From NCBI RefSeq assembly GCF_039537585.1, contig NZ_BAABAU010000005.1, forward strand, positions 62,334 to 126,333: a DNA stretch of 64,000 nucleotides, written 5' to 3'. This document shows positions 35,224 to 44,236 of this stretch, piece after piece. Every line of letters begins with the position of its first letter. The first letter of the stretch is position 1. Source of the stretch: Frondihabitans peucedani. Its GTDB lineage: Bacteria; Actinomycetota; Actinomycetes; Actinomycetales; Microbacteriaceae. A model generated the notes under the pieces. It did no database searches. It saw only the letters and a list, made by a program, of their open reading frames with translations, and was not told the origin of the DNA. The position numbers were made by a program, and so were the translations under genes.

Positions 35224-36171
35224 CTACCTGCTCTCCACCCGCCCCACACCCGCCCCGCCCTCGCGGAACGCCTCCCGAGCCGCGGCCCAGCTCCCCTCGT
35301 CGACGCGCAGCGCCGTCCGCAGGTACGCGGTGCTCAGCCGCTGCAGGACGGCGACGCGCTCGGGGTCCTCGTCGGTCGTCTCCGAGACCTCGTAGCCGAC
35401 GATGCCGCCGAGGGAGAGCTCGGCTCCGGCGAGGGTGACGAGGTCGGTGGCGCCGGGGCTCTGCCTGTACGCATCGGTGAACCAGTCCGGCCCGCGGCTC
35501 GACATCCTGGACTGGTCGTGGTCCCCGGCGACGACCAGGGTCGGCGTCGTGAGCTCCTGGAACGAGGGCCGCATGAACGGGAAGTTCTCGCGGGCGAACG
35601 GGGCCAGATCGTCCCCGGCGAGGCCGGTCGCGGCGAAGAGGAGACCCGCGCCGACGCGGTCGTCCGACAGGTCGTCGCCGACGAGGCGGCCCTCGTCGTC
35701 GACGATGCGGGCACCGAGCAGAGCCTGCGCGGTCTGGCCACCCCAGGAGTGGCCGGCCGCGGCGACGCGGCTCCGGTCGATCCGGCCGGCGAGGCCGGGC
35801 ACCGACTCCTCGACCGTGTCGAGCTGGTCCAGGATGCGACGCAGGTCGGTGATCCGCTCCGTCCAGATCGTCGGGAACACGGGGTGATCGAACCCGAACC
35901 CGTTCCGACGGGAGTCGAGATGGGTCGGCTGCACCACGACGAAGCCCCGCGAGGCCCAGAAGGCGGCCAGCGGTGCGTAGCCGTCGAGGTTCCACCCGTT
36001 GCCGTGGGAGAACAGGATCACGGGAAGGTCGACCCCGACGGACGGCGCGGAGATGCGCACCTCGAGCGGGACGGGCCGATCCTGCGCCTGGAGGACGATC
36101 GGGGCGACCGAGACGACCGGGCTGCCGGGGCCGACGATGTCGTCGAGTCGGGAGATGAGGGAGGAGGGCAT
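35224..36171 (-). CDS. Alpha/beta-hydrolase, chlorophyllase/dienelactone-hydrolase-like
   Basis: 315 residues from ATG at 36171 (AAAGGA upstream). Cytoplasmic, no signal. LPVILFSHGNGWNLDGYAPLA is the oxyanion-hole strand, and AAAGHSWGGQTAQALLG carries the nucleophile (GHSWGG). The acid is probably in TLVVAGDHDQS; the catalytic His is less clear. The ester or lactone substrate is unknown. It faces the TetR gene at 36278 across a 106-bp gap with two palindromes, and is probably its target. Confidence 0.82.
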   Translation of the reverse strand: MPSSLISRLDDIVGPGSPVVSVAPIVLQAQDRPVPLEVRISAPSVGVDLPVILFSHGNGWNLDGYAPLAAFWASRGFVVVQPTHLDSRRNGFGFDHPVFPTIWTERITDLRRILDQLDTVEESVPGLAGRIDRSRVAAAGHSWGGQTAQALLGARIVDDEGRLVGDDLSDDRVGAGLLFAATGLAGDDLAPFARENFPFMRPSFQELTTPTLVVAGDHDQSRMSSRGPDWFTDAYRQSPGATDLVTLAGAELSLGGIVGYEVSETTDEDPERVAVLQRLSTAYLRTALRVDEGSWAAAREAFREGGAGVGRVESR

Positions 36172-36215
36172 GCTGGTCCTTTCAGAACGACGCGCGCTCT
36201 GCGATGATGAGATAT

Positions 36216-36254
36216 CGGAGCGTCGCTCCGCAACGTTACGGAACAGTGTTCCGT
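36216..36254. promoter_or_regulatory. Two operator-like palindromes between hydrolase and TetR genes
   Basis: ACGGAACA-G-TGTTCCGT (36238-36254) is a perfect 17-bp palindrome with one central base. CGGAGC-GTC-GCTCCG (36216-36230) is a second one. Both lie in the divergent promoter gap, the classic position for a TetR operator controlling itself and the neighbouring gene. Confidence 0.7.
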
Positions 36255-36277
36255 TAAGCAAGAGAACGGAGGAGTCG

Positions 36278-36901
36278 GTGTCTGAAGAGCGCCCCGACTC
36301 AACGGCGAGGCCCGTCGGCCGACCGCGCCGCAGCCCGCAGGAGCTGCTCGACGCGGCGGCAGCCGTCTTCGTCGAGTCGGGGGTCGACGCGCCCGTCCGA
36401 GACATCGCGAGCCGCGCGGGTGTCGGCGTCGGCACGGTCTACCGCCACTTCCCGACGCGGTCGGCGCTCGTCGTCGCGGTCTACCGGCACCAGGTCGAGG
36501 CGCTCGCCGAGGCGGGCCCGCGGCTCCTCGTCGACAGCGGCACCGCCGAGTCGGCTCTCCGATCCTGGATCGCGGTCTTCGTCGACTTCCTGGTCACGAA
36601 GCACGGTCTCGCCGACGCGCTCAACGGCGACGATGCAGGATCCGACTCCCTCCACACCTTCTTCGTCGACCGCCTGGTGCCCGTCTGCCAGACGCTCCTC
36701 GACGCCGCGCTCGCCGAGCAGGCACCTCGGTCGGGCGGCGCCGTCCCGGCCGGCACGGTCCTCGACGGCTACAGCCTCCTCAAGGGCGTCGGCAACCTCT
36801 GCATCGGCGCAGCCGCCGACCCCCGCTACGACGGCGACCGGCTCGTGCAGGCGCTCGTGTCGGGTGCGCTCGCGACCCCGCCGGCACCGTCGAGCCGGTA
36901 G
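36278..36901 (+). CDS. TetR-family transcriptional regulator
   Basis: 207 residues from GTG at 36278, with GGAGGA six bases upstream. The N-terminal HTH (RSPQELLDAAAAVFVESG, then VRDIASRAGVGVGTVYRHF and PTRSALVVAVYRHQ) is canonical. The C-terminal ligand domain resembles the SbtR-type group. It probably represses the divergent hydrolase through the 17-bp palindrome. The ligand is unknown. Confidence 0.9.
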   Translation: MSEERPDSTARPVGRPRRSPQELLDAAAAVFVESGVDAPVRDIASRAGVGVGTVYRHFPTRSALVVAVYRHQVEALAEAGPRLLVDSGTAESALRSWIAVFVDFLVTKHGLADALNGDDAGSDSLHTFFVDRLVPVCQTLLDAALAEQAPRSGGAVPAGTVLDGYSLLKGVGNLCIGAAADPRYDGDRLVQALVSGALATPPAPSSR

Positions 36902-37068
36902 GCCGGCGGCCCGTCTCCCGCCGCCGCCCCGACCTCCCGCGATCGCCGCCGACCTGGCGCTACGCTCGATGACTGCGGCGACCGTCCCGACGGAGCGCCG
37001 CCGGAAGGGCGGCCGGCCCGGCGACATGCCCGACGTGCCGCAGTCAGACCACCGCGAGGAGAACCACC

Positions 37069-38517
37069 GTGCCCGAACTTGCCGTCATCGTCCTCGCAGC
37101 GGGCCAGGGCACCAGGATGAAGTCGTCCACCCCGAAGGTCCTGCACCGGCTGGCGGGCCTCCCGCTGATCCACCACGTCCTCGAGTCGGCGCGGGCCCTC
37201 GATCCTGCCCACCTGCAGGTCGTCGTGCGGCACGAGCGCGACACCGTGACCGCGAGCGTCCTCGAGGTCGCACCGCAGGCGGTCATCGTCGACCAGGACG
37301 ACCTGCCCGGCACCGGCCGTGCCGTCGAGCAGGCGGTGGACGCGCTGCCCGGCGACTTCGACGGTGACGTGGTCGTCGTCAGCGCCGACGTGCCGTTCGT
37401 CGATCACAACACGCTCCTGAGGCTCCTGGAGGAGCACCGGTCGGCTGGCGCCGAGGCGACCCTGCTGAGCGCCGTGGTCCCCGAGCCGAAGGGCTACGGC
37501 CGGATCATCCGCCGCGCCGACGACTCCGTCGACCGCATCGTCGAGCAGAAGGACGCCACCCCCGACGAGCTCCTCGTAGCCGAGATCAACTCGGGCACCT
37601 ACGTCTTCACCGTGGCCTCGCTCCGCAAGCACCTCCCGTTCGTCACCCCGGCCAACGCGCAGAACGAGAAGTACCTCACCGACGTGGTCGGCCTCGCCAC
37701 GATCAACGGCGGCCGCGTCGCCGCCCTGCCGATCGACGAGGCCTGGCGGGTCGAGGGCATCAACGACCGGGTCCAGCTCGCCGCGGCCGCCCGCCGCATG
37801 AACGACAGGATCGTGCAGCACTGGCAGCTCGAGGGCGTCACCGTCGTCGATCCCCAGACCACCTGGATCGACCGCGACGTGAGCCTGGCGCGCGACGTCG
37901 AGATCCTGCCCGGCACGCAGCTCAAGGGCGCGACCGTCATCGAGGAGGGCGCCGTCGTGGGGCCCGACACCACCCTCGTCGACACCGAGGTCGGCCGGAA
38001 CGCCGTCGTCAAGCGCACCGACGCGACGCTCGCCGTGATCGGGGAGGGCGCGAGCGTCGGGCCGTTCGCCTACCTCCGCCCCGGCACGGATCTCGGCAAG
38101 GACGGCAAGATCGGCACCTACGTCGAGACGAAGAACGCGGTCATCGGCGAGGGCAGCAAGGTGCCGCACCTCAGCTACGTCGGCGACACCGAGGTCGGCG
38201 TCGGCTCGAACGTCGGAGCGGGCACCATCACGGCGAACTACGACGGCGTGAACAAGCACCGCACCGTCGTCGGCTCCCACGTCCGCACCGGGTCGCACAA
38301 CGTGTTCGTCGCGCCCGTTAGGATTGGTGACGGAGCGTACACAGGTGCAGGAACAGTCGTCCGCAAAGACGTGCCGGCCGGATCCCTCGCCATCAACGTC
38401 GCTCCGCAGCGCACGATGACCGGATGGGTCGAGGCCAAGCGTCCGGGCACCGAGGCAGCGCGGGCTGCGGCAGCCGCCCAGGCGTCTGAAGCGCAGAGCA
38501 CCAGCAACGACGACTAG
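37069..38517 (+). CDS. glmU: Bifunctional UDP-N-acetylglucosamine pyrophosphorylase/glucosamine-1-phosphate acetyltransferase
   Basis: 482 residues. The N-terminal pyrophosphorylase has VIVLAAGQGTRMKSSTPKVLH and VVVSADVPFV. The C-terminal left-handed beta-helix has hexapeptide repeats (ATVIEEGAVVGPDTTLVD, AVIGEGASVGPFAYLRPG) and the acetyltransferase region KVPHLSYVGDTEVG with NVGAGTITANYDG. It makes UDP-GlcNAc for peptidoglycan. The C-terminal tail (AAAAAQASEAQST) is the short disordered type of actinobacteria. GTG start. It is followed 54 bases later by prs. Confidence 0.97.
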   Translation: MPELAVIVLAAGQGTRMKSSTPKVLHRLAGLPLIHHVLESARALDPAHLQVVVRHERDTVTASVLEVAPQAVIVDQDDLPGTGRAVEQAVDALPGDFDGDVVVVSADVPFVDHNTLLRLLEEHRSAGAEATLLSAVVPEPKGYGRIIRRADDSVDRIVEQKDATPDELLVAEINSGTYVFTVASLRKHLPFVTPANAQNEKYLTDVVGLATINGGRVAALPIDEAWRVEGINDRVQLAAAARRMNDRIVQHWQLEGVTVVDPQTTWIDRDVSLARDVEILPGTQLKGATVIEEGAVVGPDTTLVDTEVGRNAVVKRTDATLAVIGEGASVGPFAYLRPGTDLGKDGKIGTYVETKNAVIGEGSKVPHLSYVGDTEVGVGSNVGAGTITANYDGVNKHRTVVGSHVRTGSHNVFVAPVRIGDGAYTGAGTVVRKDVPAGSLAINVAPQRTMTGWVEAKRPGTEAARAAAAAQASEAQSTSNDD

Positions 38518-38571
38518 GCCGCACGTCTCTCGAGACGCGGGGCCAGGCCTCCGGGCCAGAGAGCGAGTGAC

Positions 38572-39549
38572 GTGTCGGGAATCAAGATCACCGGCGAGAA
38601 CCGACTCGTGCTGGTGACAGGCCGGGCCCATCCCGCCCTCGCGAACGAGATCGCGCGAGAGCTGGGCACCGAGCTCACCCACACCGACGCCCGCACCTTC
38701 GCGTCCAGCGAGATCTACGCGCGCTACGACGACAGCGTGCGCGGCTCCGACGCCTTCGTCATCCAGTCGCACACGCGGCCGATCAACGAGTGGCTCATGG
38801 AGCAGCTCATCATGGTCGACGCCCTCAAGCGCGCCTCGGCCAAGCGCATCACCGTCGTCGCCCCCTACTTCCCGTACGCCCGCCAAGACAAGAAGGGCCG
38901 CGGCCGCGAGCCGATCTCCGCCCGCCTCGTCGCCGACCTGTTCAAGGCCGCGGGCGCCCACCGCATCATGAGCGTCGACCTGCACGCCCCGCAGATCCAG
39001 GGCTTCTTCGACGGCCCCGTCGACCACCTGTTCGCGATGCCGGTGCTGCTCAAGCACTTCCAGGAGAAGCTCGACCCGAAGACGCTCACCGTCGTGTCGC
39101 CCGACATGGGCCGCGTGAAGGTCGCCGACATCTGGAGCGAGAAGCTCGGCGCACCGCTCGCGATCATCCACAAGCGCCGCGACCCGCGCGTCATGAACGA
39201 GGTCTCCGTGCACGAGATCGTCGGCCAGGTCGAGGGTCGCGTCTGCCTGCTGGTCGACGACCTGATCGACACGGGCCGCACCATCGTCAAGGCCGCCGAG
39301 GCGCTCAAGAAGGCGGGCGCTCTCGGAGTCGTCGTCGCGGCGACGCACGCGGTGTTCTCCGATCCTGCGCCCGAGATCCTGTCGAACGAGTTCATCGACT
39401 CGGTGGTCGTCACCGACACGCTCCCGCTCACCGACCACCAGCGCTTCGAGAGCCTGACCGTGCTGCCGATCGCTCCGCTGATCGCGCGCGCGATCCACGA
39501 GGTGTTCGACAACGGGTCGGTCACGAGCATGTTCGACGGCGCCGCCTGA
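38572..39549 (+). CDS. prs: Ribose-phosphate pyrophosphokinase (PRPP synthetase)
   Basis: 325 residues, class I. It makes PRPP from ribose-5-phosphate and ATP for nucleotide, His and Trp synthesis. Visible are FASSEIYARYDDSVRG, VAPYFPYARQDKKGRGREPI (ATP loop), MSVDLHAPQIQGFF, VVSPDMGRVKVA and the PRPP loop CLLVDDLIDTGRTI. The GTG start has no strong Shine-Dalgarno; the glmU-prs pair is likely co-transcribed, as in most actinobacteria. Confidence 0.97.
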   Translation: MSGIKITGENRLVLVTGRAHPALANEIARELGTELTHTDARTFASSEIYARYDDSVRGSDAFVIQSHTRPINEWLMEQLIMVDALKRASAKRITVVAPYFPYARQDKKGRGREPISARLVADLFKAAGAHRIMSVDLHAPQIQGFFDGPVDHLFAMPVLLKHFQEKLDPKTLTVVSPDMGRVKVADIWSEKLGAPLAIIHKRRDPRVMNEVSVHEIVGQVEGRVCLLVDDLIDTGRTIVKAAEALKKAGALGVVVAATHAVFSDPAPEILSNEFIDSVVVTDTLPLTDHQRFESLTVLPIAPLIARAIHEVFDNGSVTSMFDGAA

Positions 39550-39553
39550 CCCC

Positions 39554-40939
39554 GTGAAGCGTCTCGTCTTCGAGAACGCCTTCATCGCGACCGTAGACGA
39601 AGCAGGCACCGAGCACGACTCCGGTCACCTCGTCGTCGACGGGTCGCGCATCGTCGCGGTCGGCGCGGGTCCGGCGCCCGACCGGCTGACAGGCGGGGCC
39701 GAGGCCGCAGGATCCCGCCCCGACTCCGTCGAGTTGATCGACGCCCGCGGCCACCTGCTCACCCCGGGGCTCGTCAACACGCACCACCACCTCTACCAGT
39801 GGCTGACGCGCGGGATCGCCCAGGACGCGATCCTGTTCGACTGGCTCACCGCCCTGTACCCGACCTGGTCGAGGATCACCGAGCCGCTCGTCGAGGCCGG
39901 CGCCGCGGCGGCCCTCGCCGTGCTCGCCCGCTCCGGCTGCAGCCTGGTCGCCGACCACCACTACGTGTTCCCCGAGGGTTCGGGCGACCTCCTCGGCGGG
40001 ATCGTCCGCGCGGCCGACACGGTCGGCGTCCGGCTCCACGCCACGCGCGGATCGATGGACCTCGGCGCCTCGCAGGGCGGCCTCCCGCCCGACTTCGCGG
40101 TCGAGACGACGGCAGCGGCGCTCGAGGCGTCGGGGGAGGCCGTGGCGAGGTTCCACGATCCTGCGCGCGATGCCCGCGTGCAGATCGCGCTGGCCCCGTG
40201 CTCGCCGTTCTCGGTGACGTCCGACCTGCTCCGCGAGTCGGCGGTGCTCGGCCGCCAGCTGGGCGTCCGCCTGCACACGCACGGCTCCGAGACCGTCGAA
40301 GAGGACGCCTTCTGCCGCGAGCGCTTCGGCCGGACGCCGACGGACTACCTCGACGACCTCGGTTGGCTGGGCGATGACGTCTGGATGGCTCACAGCGTGC
40401 ACCTCGACGCTCCCGCCATCGCGCGGTTCGCCGCCACCGGCACGGGCACGGCGCACTGCCCGTCGTCGAACGCGCGGCTCGCGGCGGGCATCGCGCCGAT
40501 CGCTGCCCTCCTCGCGGCGGGGGCACCGGTGGGCCTCGGCGTCGACGGGGCGGCCTCCAACGAGTCCGGGCAGCTCGGCACGGAGATCCGGCAGGCGGTC
40601 CTGATGAACCGGCTCCGCTCGGGAGCGGACGGCTTCTCGGTGCGAGACGGGCTCAGGATCGCGACGCTCGGCGGGGCGCGCGTGCTCGGCCGCGACCGCG
40701 ACCTCGGGTCGCTCGAGGTCGGGAAGCTGGCCGACCTGGCCCTCTGGCGCATCGACGGCGTGGAGTTCGCGGGGATCGCCGATCCTGTCGCGACCCTCGG
40801 TCTCGCGTCCCTGCCGCCGGTCGCCCGGCTCTACGTCGGCGGCGAGCTCGTGGTCGACGACGGCCGCCTGACCCGCACCGACGAGCAGCACCTCGCCGAC
40901 GCTGCTGCCGGCGCCTCCCGACTCCTGCGCTCCCTCTGA
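39554..40939 (+). CDS. Amidohydrolase, 8-oxoguanine deaminase-like
   Basis: 461 residues. It begins with GTG four bases after the prs stop. Metal-binding NTHHHLYQWLTRG (about residues 75-87), VADHHYVFPEG, LHTHGSETVEEDAFC (third His), AHSVHLD, AHCPSSNARLAAG and VGLGVDGAASNESG (metal Asp) match the subtype III deaminases that include 8-oxoguanine deaminase and atrazine/hydroxyatrazine hydrolases. 8-oxoguanine to urate is the usual activity of this architecture. Translation close to prs hints at purine salvage or damage clearance. Confidence 0.88.
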   Translation: MKRLVFENAFIATVDEAGTEHDSGHLVVDGSRIVAVGAGPAPDRLTGGAEAAGSRPDSVELIDARGHLLTPGLVNTHHHLYQWLTRGIAQDAILFDWLTALYPTWSRITEPLVEAGAAAALAVLARSGCSLVADHHYVFPEGSGDLLGGIVRAADTVGVRLHATRGSMDLGASQGGLPPDFAVETTAAALEASGEAVARFHDPARDARVQIALAPCSPFSVTSDLLRESAVLGRQLGVRLHTHGSETVEEDAFCRERFGRTPTDYLDDLGWLGDDVWMAHSVHLDAPAIARFAATGTGTAHCPSSNARLAAGIAPIAALLAAGAPVGLGVDGAASNESGQLGTEIRQAVLMNRLRSGADGFSVRDGLRIATLGGARVLGRDRDLGSLEVGKLADLALWRIDGVEFAGIADPVATLGLASLPPVARLYVGGELVVDDGRLTRTDEQHLADAAAGASRLLRSL

Positions 40940-40944
40940 CTCGT

Positions 40945-41006
40945 CGCCGAAAGGCCAAAATCCGCCCTCTTCCGACGCGGGAGGGGCGGATTTCGGCCTT
41001 TCGGCG
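40945..41006. terminator. Bidirectional terminator, 23-bp stem, between convergent genes
   Basis: Arms 40945-40967 and 40984-41006 (CGCCGAAAGGCC, then AAATCCGCCC and complement) pair over 23 positions with one A/C mismatch, around a 16-base loop. A/T runs sit inside the stem. Located between the convergent deaminase and gnd genes. Confidence 0.8.
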
Positions 41007-41010
41007 GCGC

Positions 41011-42483
41011 TCAGTGCGTCGAGGGCTCCGTCTCGATCTCCGAGCGGTCGTCGCTCCACAAGGTGTGGAACACCTTGTCGCTGTCGATCCTCTTGTAGGT
41101 GTGCGCTCCGAAGAAGTCGCGCTGGCCCTGGATCAGCGACGCGGGCAGGCGCTCCGCGGCGAGGCTGTCGTAGTACGACAGCGCCGACGCGAATCCGGGC
41201 ACCGGGATGCCCGAGAGCGAGGCCTTCGCGACGATGCGGCGCCAGGCGTCCTCCCCGTCGGCGATGGCCTTGGCGAAGTACTCGTCCTCCAGCAGCGTCG
41301 CGATCGACGCGTCGTTCTCGTACGCGTCGACGATCCTGTTCAGGAACTGCGCCCGGATGATGCAGCCGCCCCGCCAGATCTTGGCGACCGCGCCCTTGTC
41401 GATCGACCAGTCGTACTCCTTCGCCCCGGCGATGATGGCGTCGAAGCCCTGGGCGTAGGCGATGATCTTCGAGGCGTAGAGCGCCTTCTGCACGTCGTCC
41501 TCGAAGCCCTCGCCCGCCTCCTGCACGGTGGGACGGTTCTTCAGCGTCTTCTTGACCGCGGCGCGCTGGTCGGGCTTCGACGACACGGCGCGCGCGAACA
41601 CCGCCTCGGCGATGCCTCCGACCGGGACGCCGAGCCCGACCGAGTTCTGCACGGTCCAGACGCCGGTGCCCTTGGAGCCGGCCTCGTCGACGATGACGTC
41701 GACCAGGGGCTTGCCGGTCTTGGCGTCTTTCTGCTTGAGCACCTCGGCGGTGATCTCGATCAGGTACGACTCGAGCTCGCCCTTGTTCCACTCGCCGAAG
41801 ACCTCGGCGATGGCGTCGGGGTCGTGGCCGCCGATGTGGCGGAGCAGGTCGTACGACTCGGCGATGAGCTGCATGTCGGCGTACTCGATGCCGTTGTGGA
41901 TCATCTTGACGAAGTGACCTGCGCCGTCGGTGCCGATGTGGGTCACGCACGGCTCGCCCTCCGCGACGGCGGCGATCGAGCGCAGGATCGGGCCCAGCGT
42001 CTCCCAGGCCTCCGCGCTCCCGCCCGGCATGATCGACGGCCCCTTGAGCGCGCCCTCCTCGCCGCCGGAGATGCCGGTGCCGACGAAGTTGAGGTTCCGC
42101 TCGCGGAGCTCGTGCTCGCGCCGGATCGTGTCGTGGAAGTTGGCGTTGCCGCCGTCGACGATGATGTCGCCCTCCTCGAACAGGTCGGCGAGCTGTCCGA
42201 TGACCGCGTCGGTGCCCTTCCCGGCCTGCACCATGATGATCGCGGTGCGGGGCTTCGACAGCGACGCGACGAAGTCCTCGATCGACTTCGACGCGATGAA
42301 GCCGGCGTCGCCGTGCTCCTTCATCAGCACGTCGGTGCGCTCGGGGGAGCGGTTGTAGACGGCGACGGTGTTGCCCTCGCGGCTGGCGAGGTTGCGGGCG
42401 AGGTTCGAGCCCATGACGGCCAGCCCCACCACGCCGATGTTCGCCTTGCCGGATGTCTCGGTTGATTCCGCGTGATCGGCCAC
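41011..42483 (-). CDS. gnd: 6-phosphogluconate dehydrogenase, decarboxylating (NADP)
   Basis: 490 residues from GTG at 42483, preceded by GAAGGAGG, which fixes the start against a longer in-frame form. Oxidative pentose-phosphate pathway: 6-phosphogluconate to ribulose-5-phosphate and CO2. NIGVVGLAVMGSNLARNLA (NADP fold), MPGGSAEAWE, GTDGAGHFVKMIHNGIEYADMQ (catalytic Lys), EAGSKGTGVWTVQ and the long helical C-terminus ending GAHTYKRID match the long homodimeric form. Confidence 0.97.
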   Translation of the reverse strand: MADHAESTETSGKANIGVVGLAVMGSNLARNLASREGNTVAVYNRSPERTDVLMKEHGDAGFIASKSIEDFVASLSKPRTAIIMVQAGKGTDAVIGQLADLFEEGDIIVDGGNANFHDTIRREHELRERNLNFVGTGISGGEEGALKGPSIMPGGSAEAWETLGPILRSIAAVAEGEPCVTHIGTDGAGHFVKMIHNGIEYADMQLIAESYDLLRHIGGHDPDAIAEVFGEWNKGELESYLIEITAEVLKQKDAKTGKPLVDVIVDEAGSKGTGVWTVQNSVGLGVPVGGIAEAVFARAVSSKPDQRAAVKKTLKNRPTVQEAGEGFEDDVQKALYASKIIAYAQGFDAIIAGAKEYDWSIDKGAVAKIWRGGCIIRAQFLNRIVDAYENDASIATLLEDEYFAKAIADGEDAWRRIVAKASLSGIPVPGFASALSYYDSLAAERLPASLIQGQRDFFGAHTYKRIDSDKVFHTLWSDDRSEIETEPSTH

Positions 42484-42555
42484 GCTGCCTCCTTCGATCG
42501 GTATCGCCAATCTAGCCACGGTTGCCTCGCCGCAGCCAGGACTGCTGAGACCGGG

Positions 42556-42585
42556 TTCGACGGGGGCACCCTCGTGCCGTAGACT
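42556..42585 (+). promoter_or_regulatory. Candidate rplY promoter TTCGAC-N18-TAGACT
   Basis: -35-like TTCGAC (42556-42561) and -10 TAGACT (42580-42585), 18 bp apart, in the divergent gnd/rplY gap. This places transcription about 160 bases before the rplY start. Confidence 0.5.
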
Positions 42586-42604
42586 CGGCGACTGAACTTC
42601 GGCG

Positions 42605-42750
42605 AGGGATGCACCAGCATCCGTTATCGACGCGGTGGGCGGACTCCAGGGCTCCGCGTCTCTCCTCGAGAGATGCTTCCCGGTCTTTCCTCACGCTGAC
42701 AATGCGTTCGAGTTGAACCCCAGAACACCCCAGTCCCCAAGGAGAACACC
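42605..42750 (+). promoter_or_regulatory. rplY 5' leader with two short hairpins
   Basis: The leader contains GGATGC-ACCA-GCATCC (hairpin starting near 42607) and CTCTC-CTC-GAGAG (near 42661). Ribosomal-protein leaders of this length often carry autoregulatory or stress-control elements. No known motif is recognised. Confidence 0.35.
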
Positions 42751-43371
42751 ATGTCTGACGACAACAAGCTGTCCGTCGAGCTGCGCACCAAGTTCGGCAA
42801 GGGCGCCGCGCGCAAGATCCGCGCCGCCTCGAAGATCCCCGCCGTCCTCTACGGTCACGGCACCGACCCGGTCCACGTCACGCTGCCCGGCCACGAGACG
42901 ATGCTCATCACCCGTCGGTCGAACTCGATCCTCGAGCTCGACATCGAGGGCACGCACCAGCTCGCCCTGGTCAAGGACATCCAGCGCGACCCGGTGCGTC
43001 AGATCATCGAGCACATCGACCTCGTGATCGTCCGCGCCGGCGAGCGCGTCGAGGTCGAGGTCCCCGTCCACATCGAGGGCGAGTCCTACCCCGGCACCAT
43101 CCACGTCGTCGAGACCAACACGCTGCTGCTCGAGGTGCTCGCGACGAACATCCCGCAGAACGTCGTCGTGTCGATCGAGGGCCTCGAGGACGGCGCGCAG
43201 ATCCAGGCGCAGGAGATCACGCTGCCCGAGGGCGCCAAGCTGATCACCGACCCCGAGATCCTCGTGGTCAACGTCAGCCTGCCCCGTGCCGAGGTCGCCG
43301 AGGGCGACGAGGCCACCGAGGGCGAGTCGTCCGACGACTCGGCCGACGCCGACTCCGGCTCGGGCGAATAG
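42751..43371 (+). CDS. rplY: 50S ribosomal protein L25/general stress protein Ctc
   Basis: 206 residues, the long Ctc form. The N-terminal L25 domain (LSVELRTKFGKGAARKIRAASKIPAVLYG) binds 5S rRNA. A second beta domain (about 97-185) and an acidic Asp/Glu/Ser-rich tail follow. AAGGAG precedes the ATG. Backbone gene directly upstream of pth, as in other actinobacteria. Confidence 0.96.
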   Translation: MSDDNKLSVELRTKFGKGAARKIRAASKIPAVLYGHGTDPVHVTLPGHETMLITRRSNSILELDIEGTHQLALVKDIQRDPVRQIIEHIDLVIVRAGERVEVEVPVHIEGESYPGTIHVVETNTLLLEVLATNIPQNVVVSIEGLEDGAQIQAQEITLPEGAKLITDPEILVVNVSLPRAEVAEGDEATEGESSDDSADADSGSGE

Positions 43372-43416
43372 TCGCTTCTCTCACACCCCCGACACGAAGG
43401 CTGACGTTCGCCGAGC

Positions 43417-44004
43417 ATGGCTGAAGACGACAGATGGCTCGTGGTCGGGCTCGGGAATCCCGGGCCCGGCTACGCGTCCACCCGGCACAACGTCGGGCAG
43501 ATGGTCCTCGCCCTGCTCGGCGACCGCATGCGGTCGGGCTTCAAGAACCACAAGACGCAGGCGACGGTCGCCGAGGGGCGGAGCTTCCCCGGCGGTCCTC
43601 GCCTCGTGCTGGCGAAGCCGCTGACGTTCATGAACGTCAGCGGCCCGCCGGTCGCGGCCCTCCTGCGCTACTACGACCTCGACGTGTCGCGGCTCATCGT
43701 CGTGCACGACGAGCTCGACATCCCGTTCGACACCCTGAAGCTGAAGCAGGGCGGCGGCCACGGCGGCCACAACGGCCTGCGCGACATCATCGCGGCCTGC
43801 GGCTCGAACGACTTCACCCGGGTGCGGGTCGGCATCGGCCGTCCCCCCGGGCGCCTCTCGGCGGCCGACTTCGTCCTTCAAGATTTCTCGGCGACGGAGC
43901 GCAAGACGCTCCCCAACCTCCTCGACGAGGCTGCCGACGCCGTCGAGCTGATCGCCGCCTCCGGCATCACCGCAGCCCAGCTGAAGTTCCACACCGCCGA
44001 CTGA
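43417..44004 (+). CDS. pth: Peptidyl-tRNA hydrolase
   Basis: 195 residues. It recycles peptidyl-tRNA released from stalled ribosomes. WLVVGLGNPGPGYASTRHNVG contains the catalytic His and Asn. LAKPLTFMNVSG, VVHDELDIPFDTLKLKQGGGHGGHNGLRDI and FTRVRVGIGRPPG are all conserved. In most relatives mfd follows soon after; here a SipW-type operon and a rhodopsin operon (6.9 kb) lie between. Confidence 0.97.
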   Translation: MAEDDRWLVVGLGNPGPGYASTRHNVGQMVLALLGDRMRSGFKNHKTQATVAEGRSFPGGPRLVLAKPLTFMNVSGPPVAALLRYYDLDVSRLIVVHDELDIPFDTLKLKQGGGHGGHNGLRDIIAACGSNDFTRVRVGIGRPPGRLSAADFVLQDFSATERKTLPNLLDEAADAVELIAASGITAAQLKFHTAD

Positions 44005-44013
44005 TCCCCTGAG

Positions 44014-44032
44014 GGGGACACCGGGTGTCCCC
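44014..44032. terminator. Hairpin GGGGACACC-G-GGTGTCCCC after pth
   Basis: Perfect 9-bp arms around one base (effective 7-bp stem with a CCGGG loop) start ten bases after the pth stop. Probably the end of the rplY-pth transcript. Confidence 0.6.
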
Positions 44033-44058
44033 GCACTGGGTGTGTCCGCCTTCTGGGG

Positions 44059-44236
44059 GACGATCTATCGTCGAACCCACGACGGGCCCCGCGGAGGGAT
44101 CCTCAGACCTGCATCGCGAGACCACTCGCGCCGGCGGCCTGTCGAGCGGGGGTCCCGAGCCCTCGCGCATCGCGGGGGATCCCAGGACTCCGCGACGAGT
44201 GGCCCCGGCGCCGTCCCGACGGCGCGACTCGTCGCG
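44059..44236 (+). promoter_or_regulatory. Structured leader/promoter region of the SipW-type export operon
   Basis: The 266-bp gap before 44271 holds GACGAT-CT-ATCGTC (44059-44072, including a TATCGT box), GGGATCC (44096-44102) complementary to GGATCCC (44177-44183), and a nested hairpin with outer arms CGCGACGAGT/ACTCGTCGCG (44191-44200, 44227-44236) and inner arms CGCCGT/ACGGCG (44209-44214, 44219-44224). It may be a cis-regulatory RNA. No known riboswitch class was recognised. Confidence 0.45.

Noticed and set aside
41011-42519. gnd start at 42519
   Set aside because: GAAGGAGG directly before GTG 42483 and family length favour the shorter form.
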